This document shows positions 24,601 to 34,416 of a DNA stretch of 64,000 bases, piece by piece. Within the stretch, counting starts at the first letter, position 1, and each line of letters starts with the position of its first letter. Made by a program: the position numbers and the translations under genes. Origin of the DNA: Nomia melanderi (Eukaryota > Arthropoda > Insecta > Hymenoptera > Halictidae); contig NC_134999.1 in NCBI RefSeq assembly GCF_051020985.1, positions 35,435,160 through 35,499,159 on the forward strand, read 5' to 3'. The notes under the pieces were generated by a model, which ran no database searches, had not been told where the DNA came from, and worked only from the letters and a program-made list of their open reading frames with translations.

Positions 24601-27600
24601 TCAGAATACACGACTAAGGTTAGAAAATAATTTTAAATCGAGAATTCGACAGGTGTCTGTCGGTGCCTCGGTAGAAATAGAGTTGATAATGTAACTGAGC
24701 TGCTAATAATCTAATGCAAAGACTACAACGCTAAATAATTAACAATTGTTCCTGTTTTTCTTCGCTACAAGAGAGTAACTCTACGAAGAAATGGTCAAGA
24801 TTTGGCACTTAACGTGTCAAAATGACAGGTTTCAACGTTTTAGTTTCGAATTACTGATATCTTAAAAGCATTGAATATTCGAAATGATCTTGAAAGTAAA
24901 TAGTTTCACTTATACTATAATGAATGTCTGAAGAAACTGATAATAATCAATTATTACAATTTTTATAGGTATTACATATACTAATCGTATTAAATGCTCA
25001 GTAGTTCTAATGTTAAAGCAAAAGGAAACAGGATCAAGGACTGCGAATTGTTTACGGCGCATGTCGTCCGACTTTTCGGGAAATCGTGGCTGATCTCTTG
25101 GCAGCTGATCACCGTGGACCGGATATCTCGATGAAAAAATTATCTTGGCAGCGTCAGCCGGAAGAACATTCGACGATTACCGGTGAAAAACACAGTCGGT
25201 TTAAAGTCCAATGGCCGGGAGCCTCGTGTCGATCGCGGATACGGATACGTAAACACGCCTTCGCAGAGGCGTCGCATTTTCGTTTATCGCGTGGGAGACA
25301 CTCATTGACTTTGTTTCGCGACTGGTCCAAAACCACGTACCGATTCGATTTCGCAACTTGCGTCGCGACGACACTAATACTGCTCCTCGTTATCGGGACG
25401 CGGAGACCTTCCGCCTCGTGTGTATACTAAAACTATTCAAGCATCTTTTACTCTGTTATTCGAGCAATAAAAGCAATATGTTGGTTCCTTTTATAATGGA
25501 ATAATGAAATAATAAAACTAATAATAATAAAACTATTCAAGCATCTTTTACTCTGTTATTCAAGCAATAAAAGCAATATGTTGGTTCCTTATATAATGGA
25601 ATAATGAATTAGTTTTGATTTAATTAAGACTGAGTGAACACGTTTGTTTACAATTGATCAGGACGTAATGAACAACTAAAAGCAATATGTTGGTTCCTTT
25701 TAAAATGGAATAATGAATTAGTTTTGAAATAATCTAATGTCTTCTTTTTGCAATTATTACAAAGATAATGTTCCTTTGAGAAACTATTAAGGAAAAGTGA
25801 TGCGCAAACTGAATTGAAAATCGATTAAAATCGATAGATGAACTCTTGGAGTTTCCATAGAGAAGCTTCGAGAAGTCCATTTAATTACTAGCTTTAGCAT
25901 TAACTTGTTCCATAAATATTGTCATGTAGATTGAGATTCAATTTTCTTAATTATCATTTTATCCAGTCGAGTCCATAGAGTCCATTAATTGACAATTCTG
26001 TTTCTACAATATATTCCACGAAAATGAATCAAATTTCCGGAGATGCATATCTATTGGAACTACTATTGGAATCCTTTACCAGCGAATTATTCGACAGAAA
26101 TCGGCGAACGACACGCGGAACGATACGTGCGCCGAGTCGGCTGCGAATGAACCGTGAAAACAATCAATGGCCAGTCTATATCAATTTCACGGTTCGCCCA
26201 CGGGCTTGAATAAGGACGGGTAATTTAAGGAGAGCCCGTGACGGAGCGCGGCCGATGAAAGAGCCTGTCCTCCGATCGACGCATCGATCGAGGCGAATCG
26301 TTCCTCGCGGAAGACCTTGCGCCTCGTTCGGCCTGTTTCCCGTGGATAAAGTCGACGTGCAATTTCACGGCAATTTCTCATCGGCGACCGATCGCGCTTA
26401 GCAGTGAATCAACTGCTCGCCGACTTCTCTCCTGTTAACACTTCCACGTCCGCACGGTTCGCAAAAATTTTCTTCTCTATCGCCGGAACTTTCTGCAAAG
26501 TTGCTCATTAAAATGTACAAATATAAAATATAAAATTTATTACAACATAATAAACTTAGCTGCTTTTTATTAAATTATACGTGTATTTAATAATACGTGT
26601 AATTTCCAATGGCACCATGCTGGTGTCACCGCAAATAATAAACGGGATGCAAATGGCACCACGTTGGTGTCACCGGACGTGAAAGTGTTGAATGATATTT
26701 TTTACAACTAACATAAAGAAAAACCCTGCATAAATTAAGTAACAGAACTATTTTATTTCGACGTTCCATATGTTGATACATTAAATAAGATTTAATATTG
26801 AATTTTAAATTTTACCATTTCACTGGGGCAAAGCAAATGGCGACTGAACGGCGCCCCTCGAATGCAAAGGGTCAACACATCGCGTACCGGAAATTTTTGA
26901 AAAACTGAATCGCGCGAATGGCGATTTTCAGCGAGATCAACTTATATCATTATATATATGAAAACACAGATATCACATTGTTATGTAATATATTTTAACC
27001 CTTCGTGGACGAATGTCGACATTTCGGCCAGATGAAACGTTCAGATTTGGAAGACTAAGTCGCAGGCAAATGATTTAATTACTCGGACAGCAAGAGATTA
27101 GCAAATGAAATTTAATATTTTTTCAATGCTGCGGTAATTAGCAAAGTTGCATAGTTAAGTGTCTTTATATAGAAACGAGATTTCTCGTTGCCAATGTTAA
27201 CCGTTCGAGTAAAAAGGCTTCTTGCCTTTGCAAAGGCTTTGCAAACGCTTCTTTCGTTTCAGTTCAGAAACTGAACGACGCTTTTCTATTTTTACATGAA
27301 AAGATTGTAAACAGCGCGATCGTTCCATTTTTCCATTTCTAAGTAGGTAATAAAAATAAATGATTAAAATACAAATAAATGAAGTTAATTTGATTCTACG
27401 AACCGATAGAGTGGCAATTTTGGATAGTGCAACGGAGAAGCGCGATGCCGATGGAAAGGGGCGTGAAAACTCTTCGAGCGGAAATACCGTTTCTCCCATT
27501 ACCGCGCGAACTCGCCGGTAAATTCGAATTGACCGTCGAATTGGGTTTCCCGACGCGAGTTTCTCTCCGGAACACTTTTCATTATCAAGCACCGGGTACG

Positions 27601-30600
27601 AAGACGATTTTAGAAAGGACGCGTAATAAAGAGCGTGCGTCTTGATTAAAGAACCATTCGCCGACCCTCCTATATTTACCCTTTGATTGAAAATAACGTC
27701 AACTCGAGTCGTTCCCTTCCGCCAGCCTTCTGCAATCTTATTTATGTCCAGCCGGCGAAATATTTCCGCGGCCGTGGAAAATTACGAGCGCTCGTTCACG
27801 GATCCCGCGGCGAAGTTGGCCGTTGGCAGCTTTGATGCAATTAAGCGATGGGCTCAGCTTATTGCCCGGCGGAAGTGTATTACCACTCGTGACGCAAGTA
27901 GATTCCAGACCCGTGGAAACGTTGTTTTTCAGTTAACAATGGACCGAGAGAAAAACGAACGTGGATGCTTGCGTTTCAACCGTCGAACGCAGCTGATCAA
28001 GGTGAACGCAGTCCGATGTTTAGCTGTTCGGGTTTAACAGCTTGATAATGAACGTTAAATCGATGGCCGGCGTTTTACCGCGATGACTCTCGAACACGCT
28101 TTAATTAGCGACGAATGCAGCAACGTATGATTATACTGCCGCGAATAGAACAGGTATAATCGAGTAATTGCGAGGCTAGGAATTATTTGATTGTTACCTA
28201 GGAAACACGAGCAGTGGCACTTACGTTTCGCTAATGATAATGTCGTTTACTAGAGCCAACGATACCGACGGTACACGATAACTAATATATCTGATAACTT
28301 AATTATATTCCGTTGAACGGCGAGGGATCGATGCAGTGATCTCCCGTTGTGTTTTCTCATACAGAATCATCCGTATCTCGCGCATCACGAGACAGCCCGA
28401 ACGACCGATAAAATTGTATAAAATTTTTAATGGAATTGCTCGATCGATCGAGTTTCACGGCAGATAAAGTCGATTCATAACCCAATACCAATATTACGCA
28501 CTGTACGCTCTCGATTACGGGTGGCACGATAAAATCCTATCAATCTGTTAGTCAGGGCCGTGCCCATCGCCGGCGGGACGACGAAAACGGATTCCGCGCG
28601 CGTATCGCGCGGGTCGAAGGCCCGCGCGTGACCCACTTCTCCGATCTCGCGTGATCGAAATACCTCGAACAGTAAGATTCCCTATTGTTCGACGCGTGCA
28701 CGCGCCTGCATTGTCTTCCGCTGCAATCTAATCTCCCTCGGAATTACGACGATGCTCTCTTTTCGAGTCGCCAGACACCGCTACCGTCGCGCTACGTGAC
28801 TCGCGGTGTTGTCCACCGAGATTCACCGGGAGATAAGGAAATCGTGCGTTCAAGGAATCCGTTCCCTCGTTCCGAGAACGCGCGACCGGGTTGCGCAACG
28901 ACCCTTGTTTGCCGAGGCCGCCGTGCAACGCCTCCCCCGACCAAAACAACGCCGATGCAATGCCGTCCGCGGGGGCGGACGGATCGTCGTCGAGATAAGA
29001 TCGCGCCGCGTTATCACGGCTTCCTTTGGAATACCATGGATAAGACGCCTCGCAAATATGTTTACAAACTGAACGGGGAACACAGAAAACAGCCGCCGAC
29101 ACGCCGTTTGTCGGCGCCGCGGACACTATCTTCGCGATGCTCCGATACACACGAATCGCTTAGAAGTCATCGCGGTTGACTCGGTTCTTGTGTATCTTCT
29201 GGTTTTTCTCAATTTTCAATGGGATGAATAATATGCTTTTGGTTATTCAAGGATTTACTTTTCTTTGTTTTTCTTGATCAGAATGCAGGTGTTTTTGGAG
29301 CTTTTGAGTGTGGTGTGTAATCATTTCGGAAACATTGATTTTCGTCATTTCTGCTTCGATACACATGAATCGCTTAGAAGTCATCGCGGTTGACTCGGTT
29401 CCTGTGTATCTTCTGGTTTTTCTCAATTTTCAATGGAATGAATAACATGCTTTTGATTATTCAAAGATTTACTTTTCTTTGTTTTTCTTGATCAGAATGC
29501 AGGTGTTTTTGGAGCTTCTGAGCGTGGTGTGTAATCATTTCGGAAACATTGATTTTCTTAACCCCTTGTCCTATAACGAGTGAGACTCGTGAAGAGTTTC
29601 AACATGATTCAACAAATATATATATTACTCAGTTCATTCGAGTTCAAAGTAAACATTATACCTCTGTAATCAACTATTATACTTAACAGGAAATATAGGC
29701 ATAACATATGCTTAGAATTTTTCTCTTTTTCCAATAAACTATTAATGACAAAGTATCGATCAGAGTTGAGGAAGAAATCATAGGCCAAGGGGTTAATCTA
29801 GATTTGATTAACTGTGGAATTTAGTTGGAAGAGCCTCTCGTTCTGCGAGCAATCAAATCGAAAAATGGAGCGTATGCTCGTCGAACGCAGGACGAATGCA
29901 CGTAGAGTATATGCTAATGAAAGATCAAAGCGAAACAAAGAATTACATGTTTACGTGAAAAACTAAAGAATTCATCGCTGAAAGAATTATCGTGTCAAGC
30001 TTCACGATGACGCGTATACTCGTCGAACACAGTTAACTGGTTAACCGCGTTAGTTACTGAGCGACTCGTATACGACTTTCTACAAGAGACAACAGATTTA
30101 CATGCGTCGTTACATGTTGCAGGACTAAGTGCATGCGAAAGGAAGTCTTTTATATTCTTAAGGAAGGAGCTGCCAGTCCGACTGGCGAACATTATGAAGG
30201 AGATCCACTTGCTGCCGGAGAACTTACTGAAAATGCCTAGTGTGGGTATAGTTAATAATATGTACGCCACTTCGTTCGAGGATATAATACAGTTCGAGAA
30301 GGTCGAAGTCAACGAGACCACTTTAGACAAGTGAGTCTTCAATGTTAGAACAGTCCATTGAACGATTCGCGTTAGGTTCACTTCTTACGCCGCTATCCGA
30401 ACAATTCACCTGTATCTTTTATTCTTATTCGCTCGAGGGAAACGTTGAAACGAGCAGTCTTTGTTTCCGTAGATTCTGTCAAACGCTAGTGAAGATACGC
30501 AACAGGCACAAGGACATCGTCGAGACGATGGCTCAGGGAGTCCTGGAGCTGAAGGAATCCCACGACGTCGACGCTCAAACGGGGAACAACATTCAGTATT

Positions 30601-32159
30601 TCTTGGACAGGTTCCTCATGTCTAGAATCTCCATTCGCATGCTCATCAATCAGCACAGTAAGTTCCCTCGCGTGCCAGGCGAACGTGCGAACGTTCGTTC
30701 GGGCGTCAAGTGAAAAACACCGTTCTCTGTTTCGCAGCTCTGCTGTTCGGCAGCGAGTTGAACGGGCACAGTAGACACGTGGGATCCATAGACCCTTCGT
30801 GCGACGTTATCGGCGTCGTGAAAGACGCCTACGAGAAAGCGAGGTTACTGTGCGATCAATATTATCTGGCTAGCCCGGAACTGATAGTCAAACAACATAA
30901 CGGCAAGTTTGAAACATGTTGATTGTACTGTAGTATCGCTAGTAAGTAGCACGACAAAATTCTATTCTCTAGTAGGCGTAGTGAATTCCCATGGCGCGAC
31001 GCGCTCGATAATCGGGGATTAAAAGCGAAATCAATCAAGTATACTAATCGATCACTCACACCTCGCAGGAATATACCAAGCGATACTTTTCTCATACGGT
31101 ATCCCGATCTCATCGTTGCGCCTCTCGTTTTCCAGATCACGAACGATGCAGCGAGATCAGGATAGTCTATGTGCCCAGCCATTTGTTCCACATGCTGTTC
31201 GAACTGTTCAAGAACAGCATGCGCGCGGTGATGGAGCACCATCACGAATCCGAGTCGGAGTACCCGCCGATAGAGGTGATCGTGTCCCGTGGAAAAGAAG
31301 ACATTTGCGTGAAGGTAAACGATTCTCGCAGCCTCTATCGAAACCGACGCGAGTCCAGCGTCGAGCGACGTCTGAACAGCGAGGTTACCGGTTATCAGCG
31401 TGAAAATTGATCCCGACGTTTCGCCAGCATTGTTACTCAACACCGATGCATCGGGTATCGAGTGTATCGACGTGCCCGCCGACCGTCGTCGTCTGAAACT
31501 ACGGGAGAATCAATTTTCGCGCGGATCGCGCGACGGAACGGCGGTTTCTTCGATTTCCCGAGTCCTCCGATCGTGTTTCGATTGCACAATTGTTATTCCC
31601 GCAGATGTCCGACCGGGGCGGCGGCATTCCTCGCTCTCAGATGGACCATTTGTTCAAATACATGTACAGCACAGCGCCCCGGCCGAGCGTGACCGACGCC
31701 CACACCGTCCCTCTGGCCGGTTACGGTTATGGTCTTCCAGTGTCGCGATTGTACGCCAGGTATTTCCATGGAGATCTGGTTCTGCAGAGCTGCGACGGCT
31801 ATGGGACGGACGCCATCATATACCTCAAGGTGAGTGACGTATTTTTTCTCGATTGCGCAACGTTGTATAACGTTACGCCATCCGGCGAAACCGTAACCTC
31901 CCCGGCGTGAGTCAGTGCCGGACGTCGAAGGGGCTGCGGACAGGGTCGGATCGGGGGTCGATTCTCGATAACGAGGAATTTTCCACTTAAACAGGCCCTG
32001 TCGAACGAGGCCAACGAATTGTTGCCAATCTTCAATAAGACCTCGTCGAAATTCTATCGCACGCCGGTCTCCACCACCGACTGGAGCAGCCAATGCGGGG
32101 GTGGCATGGCCAACAGGCAGCTACGCATGAGCGACGTGCAGAGGCACAAGCTTCCATGA
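12441..32159 (+). CDS. Pdk: Pyruvate dehydrogenase kinase, mitochondrial (7 coding exons, 409 aa)
   Basis: Joined from 12441-12543, 30123-30330, 30473-30657, 30738-30902, 31136-31314, 31605-31829 and 31995-32159 (1230 nt, no internal stop). The enzyme phosphorylates the E1-alpha subunit of pyruvate dehydrogenase in the mitochondrial matrix and so blocks pyruvate oxidation. Visible: the N-terminal PSPLSIKQFIDFG motif (24-35), LRKELPVRLANIM, the RNRH motif with the putative catalytic base H116, then the GHKL ATPase fold: N-box ELFKNSMRA with N247, G1 box SDRGGG with D283, G2 box GYGYGLP (319-325), and the C-terminal DW pair (384-385) known to matter for dimer and lipoyl-domain contacts. Length is normal for the family. 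The ATG is the first in-frame one after a TAA at 12357. It is convergent with atos. Odd points are a 17.6-kb first intron, one probable GC-AG intron and an overlapping upstream ORF. Branched-chain ketoacid dehydrogenase kinase is the only near relative and fits less well. Confidence 0.97.
12582..12705 (+). repeat. (GA)n microsatellite beside the Pdk exon 1 donor
   Basis: About 124 bp of nearly pure GA with rare interruptions, starting 38 bp after the splice donor. It makes artificial Arg-Glu and Leu-Ser reading frames. Confidence 0.97.
14503..14725 (+). mobile_element. Family I TTAA element (degraded right end)
   Basis: Starts TTAACACTAAACCTA and ends near tagttttagtgctag, a decayed inverted end. 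The body matches 23093-23290 (ttctccgaggaattatta). Confidence 0.65.
14770..14988 (-). mobile_element. Family A TTAA element
   Basis: 219 bp, TTAACCCTTTGTCCTCGAGG to ctcgagtgcaaaggaTTAA, with the family A core in reverse relative to 10003-10242. Confidence 0.85.
15396..15632 (+). mobile_element. Family D TTAA element, opposite orientation
   Basis: Starts with a decayed TTAA at acacgttcagtgccacg, then the 20-bp palindrome GTGTACCACATGTGGTACAC, and ends ttcaacgtgTTAA. Confidence 0.85.
15637..15883 (+). mobile_element. Family C TTAA element
   Basis: TTAACCCCTATACAATGACG to cgccaagggaTTAA; 247 bp, only four bases after the family D element. Confidence 0.85.
16001..16124 (+). repeat. Partial second copy of family C right half
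   Basis: Near-identical to 15760-15883 (ttatcttcaaatgaaacttc onward), without its left end; the terminal TTAA is changed to gtcaa. Confidence 0.85.
16768..16942. mobile_element. Family F-like TTAA element; member 1 of the array
   Basis: TTAACCCTTTGCTGAAACTG to cgtccgcaaagggTTAA; the right end resembles 44645-44794. Confidence 0.75.
16950..17188 (+). mobile_element. Family A TTAA element; member 2 of the array
   Basis: 239 bp, TTAACCCTTTGCACTCGAG to ttcgagtgcgaaaggTTAA: well-preserved inverted ends. Confidence 0.9.
17185..17402. mobile_element. Family H TTAA element; member 3 of the array
   Basis: Terminal inverted repeats of about 25 bp: atgctgagtggggtccta at 17190 and its near complement ending 17398. 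Flanked by TTAA on both sides; shares the left TTAA with member 2. Confidence 0.85.
17406..17635 (+). mobile_element. Family E TTAA element; member 4 of the array
   Basis: 230 bp, TTAACACATTGCATACTGG to ttaacacgcaatgtgTTAA. The relative at 26873-27200 is in reverse and carries an insertion. Confidence 0.85.
17632..17865 (+). mobile_element. Family B TTAA element; member 5 of the array
   Basis: TTAACCCTTTGAACTCTG to ggagtgctacgggTTAA; shares its left TTAA with member 4. Confidence 0.85.
18439..18663. mobile_element. Family A TTAA element, left TTAA decayed
   Basis: Left end tgaaccacttgcactcgaag, right end tttcgagtgcaaagggTTAA; AT-rich core as in other family A copies. Confidence 0.8.
20490..20829. 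mobile_element. Family A-related element with an expanded AT core
   Basis: Right end gtcacctccgagtgcaaaggtTTAA; body contains tttgaaacgaa and aaattaa blocks. Interrupted by an atataatat-type simple repeat (about 20695-20757). Left end uncertain. Confidence 0.55.
20695..20757. repeat. AT-only simple repeat
   Basis: Imperfect tataatata repeats with a few G bases, inside the element above. Confidence 0.85.
22353..22597 (+). mobile_element. Family C TTAA element
   Basis: TTAACCTCTTGCCGTACAAT to acgccaaggtgTTAA; same layout as 15637-15883. Confidence 0.85.
22607..22796 (+). mobile_element. TTAA unit C2, first of two tandem copies
   Basis: 190 bp from TTAACCCCTTGCCCTATG to the TTAA that begins the next copy; nearly identical to it over about 165 bp but lacks the family C right end. 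Confidence 0.85.
22797..23041 (+). mobile_element. TTAA unit C2, second copy with intact right end
   Basis: TTAACCCCTTGCCCTATG to attgtatggcaaggggTTAA. The reverse-oriented relative is 29558-29796. Confidence 0.85.
23093..23290 (+). mobile_element. Family I element fragment
   Basis: Starts TTAACACTAAAACTA; body aligns with 14503-14725. Runs into family A sequence. Confidence 0.6.
23290..23486. mobile_element. Family A element fragment (right part)
   Basis: AT-rich family A core and right end gtcacctctcgagtgcaaag+ggTTAA. Confidence 0.7.
23997..24510 (+). repeat. Tandem TTAA units, family J (two full, one partial)
   Basis: Units about 23997-24209, 24238-24453 and 24450-24510. Each starts (TTAA)cactatttctaccgaag-like and the first two end cgtcattatgaggagTTAA. 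Units two and three share one TTAA. A short extra copy of the right end lies at 24210-24241. Confidence 0.85.
25428..25728 (+). repeat. 100-bp direct repeat plus a partial third copy
   Basis: Copies start at 25428 and 25528 (taaaactattcaagcatctt) and a partial copy at about 25677 shares aaaagcaatatgttggttcc. Confidence 0.85.
26610..26690. repeat. Duplicated short hairpin
   Basis: aatggcaccatgctggtgtc at about 26609 and aatggcaccacgttggtgtc at about 26653; each contains the inverted pair ggcacca/tggtgtc. Confidence 0.75.
26700..26876. mobile_element. Family A fragment
   Basis: Family A core (aaattaagtaacagaactatt, ttcca.atgttgatacatt) and right end ctcgaatgcaaagggtcaac, where the TTAA has become tcaa. 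Confidence 0.7.
26873..27200 (-). mobile_element. Family E element, reverse, with an inserted family F piece
   Basis: Left tcaacacatcgcgtaccgg, right gagatttctcgttgccaatg+TTAA (complement of the family E start). At 26995 a TTAACCCTTCGTGGACGAAT fragment like 44645-44794 interrupts it. Confidence 0.75.
29141..29556 (+). repeat. Two tandem ~213-bp copies
   Basis: 29141-29353 and 29355-29556 are nearly identical (cgcttagaagtcatcgcggt to gtaatcatttcggaaacatt). The second ends directly at the TTAA of the next element. Confidence 0.9.
29558..29796 (-). mobile_element. Family C TTAA element, reverse orientation
   Basis: TTAACCCCTTGTCCTATAAC to cataggccaaggggTTAA; 239 bp. It is the last element before Pdk exon 2. 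Confidence 0.88.
30123..30330 (+). CDS. Pdk: Pdk coding exon 2
   Basis: Follows acceptor ..tgttgcag and encodes about residues 35-104, including LRKELPVRLANIM and LLPENLLKMPSVG. The donor is GTGAGTC. Phase fits exons 1 and 3. Part of the four-helix regulatory domain that binds lipoyl domains. Confidence 0.96.
30473..30657 (+). CDS. Pdk: Pdk coding exon 3
   Basis: Acceptor ..tttccgtag, donor GTAAGT. Encodes the KIRNRHKDIVETMAQGV block with H116, and NIQYFLDRF..RMLINQH, typical of PDK helices preceding the nucleotide-binding domain. Confidence 0.96.
30738..30902 (+). CDS. Pdk: Pdk coding exon 4, followed by a probable GC donor
   Basis: Acceptor ..tttcgcag. Encodes TLLFGSEL through HVGSIDPSCDV and LLCDQYYLASPEL to KQHN. 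The following intron appears to start with GCAAGT rather than GT. Joining 30902 to 31136 keeps the frame and gives a spacing before IRIVYVPSHLFHM equal to that of vertebrate PDKs. Confidence 0.9.
31136..31314 (+). CDS. Pdk: Pdk coding exon 5 (N-box of the ATP site)
   Basis: Acceptor ..cgttttccag, donor GTAAAC. Encodes IRIVYVPSHLFHMLFELF with the N-box asparagine N247, then a His/Glu-rich linker and VSRGKEDICVK. Ends in phase 0. Confidence 0.95.
31605..31829 (+). CDS. Pdk: Pdk coding exon 6 (G1 and G2 boxes)
   Basis: Acceptor ..ttcccgcag, donor GTGAGT; 225 nt, phase 0 at both ends. Encodes SDRGGGIP, FKYMYSTAP, the GYGYGLP ATP-lid glycine box and SRLYARYFHGDL. Confidence 0.97.
31995..32159 (+). 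CDS. Pdk: Pdk coding exon 7 and stop
   Basis: Acceptor ..acttaaacag. Encodes ALSNEANELLPIFNKTS, the DW motif and a Gly/basic tail, ending at TGA 32157-32159. The last ~24 residues are less conserved than the rest. Confidence 0.95.
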   Translation, partial: ALSNEANELLPIFNKTSSKFYRTPVSTTDWSSQCGGGMANRQLRMSDVQRHKLP

Positions 32160-32258
32160 GGGTTGGAGGTTAGACACTGCTAGCGAAATTTTACTTGTAT
32201 GGACCAAAGAATGGGAGGATAAGTACGTTTAAATAAGTTTCTTCGAGCGAGGGCGGGA

Positions 32259-32773
32259 TTAACCCTTTGCGGTCCGAAGCGCTCTTGGTTTCTCGCTTTG
32301 AGGTTCACGTCGACGTTGGTTCATTCGATTACAGCTTAACCCTCTGTGGGCCCATGTAACTTTGAAGTCACATATCAGCATATTGGCATCTTGTTGATTT
32401 ATTTCGTTTTGCATTCAAAGTGGCGAATAAAATGAGGCAATCGGTTAACTGCAACTTTCATACCCTCAGGCGTGAAGGTTTAACGTCATTGTAACTCGAA
32501 AGTTACGAAATATATTCGTTTGATGAAATTATGGAAACTATTGAATACTATATTTATTAATTTTGTACTGCATAGGTTTTGTTATAATCGTGAACAAAAA
32601 TTCCCATAGAGGGTTAATGTGACACTCTATTTATTTATTCAAGAATATTTTGGAGTCATTGAAATGTTAGCTTTATATAGTACAATTGTGATACGATATT
32701 GAAAAAATTGTTAAAACAGGTAGAGGTTGCAGTAAAATAGAATCTGACTCGACATAGGACTGCTAAGGGTTAA
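32259..32773. mobile_element. Family G TTAA element in the Pdk 3' UTR (outer)
   Basis: Left TTAACCCTTTGCGGTCC, right ggactgctaagggTTAA, imperfect inverted ends. About 237 bp without the inner element it carries. Confidence 0.85.
32336..32617. mobile_element. Family K TTAA element nested in the previous one
   Basis: 282 bp. TTAACCCTCTGTGGGCCC to ttcccatagagggTTAA: inverted ends differing at one base over the first 15. Inserted at an internal TTAA of the outer element. Confidence 0.88.
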
Positions 32774-33972
32774 CGATCGAATCTAAGAAACTTTGAACTT
32801 TGTTACGAATGTTGCAGGTGTCTCTAACCAAGTCCCACTTTCACCGTGAAATCGACAGGCTGGCAATTTGAGAATGAACAGGCATGCAGCTATCAGGAGG
32901 AACTTTGTGGGCCGCGGTTGAGACACAGCATATCATGCTAAACGAATATCGGCATTTGATTATCCTGCGTTGTTCTTCTTCCGGACGTAAACTACCGAGC
33001 CTTGGAATCTCCGAATGACTCAGACGGTAATTCTTTTTATTCCTTCGGGACCTGATTTGTTTATTTCCCCTCGCCTGGACAGATTCTGAAGAAATGAAAG
33101 CTACGGCTGCCGAATACGAGACGAGTTCCTGCCGATAAACGGGATGATGTTCTTAATGTTTCAAGACTCGTCCGGAGATTCCGAGTAATCACGTTTTATT
33201 TTTTTATACGCGGTTCTGTGTAAGTATACTGTGCGTTTGTCGGATCGACACTTCGATTGTACGATTGTGTAACTACGAAAGAATTTCATTGCGTTCCGAC
33301 GGGATCATTTTTTTCGTCTGGGAGAGCGTCACGTGGTACGCGAACTGTGATTTCGAGAACTGGAGGACGGTTCACTGTGTAAAAAAGAGATCGGCGATTT
33401 GTCGATTGCTCGCGGGTGAGAGTTAGAGAACCGACGTAACGCGAAGTCGAGCAGAACTGGCCGAGAAAGGACTGTCGTATCCGAATCTCCGTCTCCAACC
33501 CCGAAATGTATTTTGTATACCGTAAACGAGCAGATTTCCGAGGAACTGTTCTGACTCCTCACTTTTCCATGAACTTTTTATAAGAGAAATATTTTTACCG
33601 ACCGTTTCGTTTACGCACGCGACGATACACACACACACACACTGTCATAAACAGCAGCAACGCTTCGAGGAATCCGAAGAAAATTTTGAACCTGAGATTT
33701 CCTGCGTTTCTCGAGGCGTTACTGTGCCTAGCTACCTTGTAGATTTTTTACCTGTTTACGTTGAACTTCACCGAAACGGGTTAACGTCCCTGCTGCAAGA
33801 AAATGGAAATGTACACGCGTCGACGGAAAGGTTTTGCATGACTCACGTCTCGTTTGCAATCGCTTGCGACGAAACAAGCGGGGAGACAAAAGCCAGAGGT
33901 CTCAACGATTGTTCCTAGATTCTATTTTTCCGTAGATTCTGTATAAAATTCAAGTATGCGTGCGCGTGAGAA

Positions 33973-33974
<2 letters not shown>

Positions 33975-34027
<53 letters not shown>
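33975..34027 (+). repeat. (AG)n microsatellite in the probable Pdk 3' UTR
   Basis: About 53 bp of uninterrupted AG, same strand sense as the intron 1 GA repeat. Confidence 0.95.
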
Positions 34028-34031
<4 letters not shown>

Positions 34032-34196
34032 CGCGATGCAGTTGCGAGTGTATTCTGTACGTTCTCAGTGTATATAATTAAGCAATTATAGAATGGTCAG
34101 AGAATTGTGTGTATAGAAGATCATTTCTTAGCTGCAACTATGAGAGTTAGGGACACTGGCGCGCGTGGCACGAGTGAATTGTTGTACCACATTGTT

Positions 34197-34202
34197 AATA
34201 AA
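34197..34202 (+). promoter_or_regulatory. Candidate Pdk poly(A) signal, proximal
   Basis: AATAAA about 2.04 kb after the stop codon, in AT-rich sequence. Candidate only. Confidence 0.4.
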
Positions 34203-34244
34203 TATTATGCGACGTACAACCTTTATTTCCATTACTGAAACCTA

Positions 34245-34250
34245 AATAAA
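34245..34250 (+). promoter_or_regulatory. Candidate Pdk poly(A) signal, distal
   Basis: Second AATAAA, 48 bp after the first. One of the two probably ends the Pdk transcript. Confidence 0.4.
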
Positions 34251-34416
34251 ATTTATAGTGGAACTACGTACCTTATCCCAAGGATGAACCTGATCCGACG
34301 ACTGCCGATTTCAATTATTCGATGATTCAGTTGGATGACTCATAGGGTTCTCGTAGAATTGTTTTGTTGTTCCGTCGAATAATCACACAGTGGCAGTTGT
34401 AATGCATTGCTGTACT

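Larger units (their letters stand above)
12544..30122 (+). other. Pdk: Pdk intron 1 (17.6 kb)
   Basis: Bounded by donor GTGAGTG and acceptor TTGCAG. It holds a long GA repeat next to the donor, CpG-rich unique stretches (13.0-14.4, 18.7-20.3, 20.9-22.3, 25.0-25.4, 27.2-29.1 kb) and AT-rich clusters of TTAA elements listed separately. I see no credible nested gene. Confidence 0.85.
32160..34250 (+). other. Pdk: Probable Pdk 3' UTR
   Basis: No open frame of note between the Pdk stop and two AATAAA hexamers. The segment holds a nested pair of TTAA elements (32259-32773) and a GA repeat (33975-34027). The extent is inferred from the hexamers only. Confidence 0.55.
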
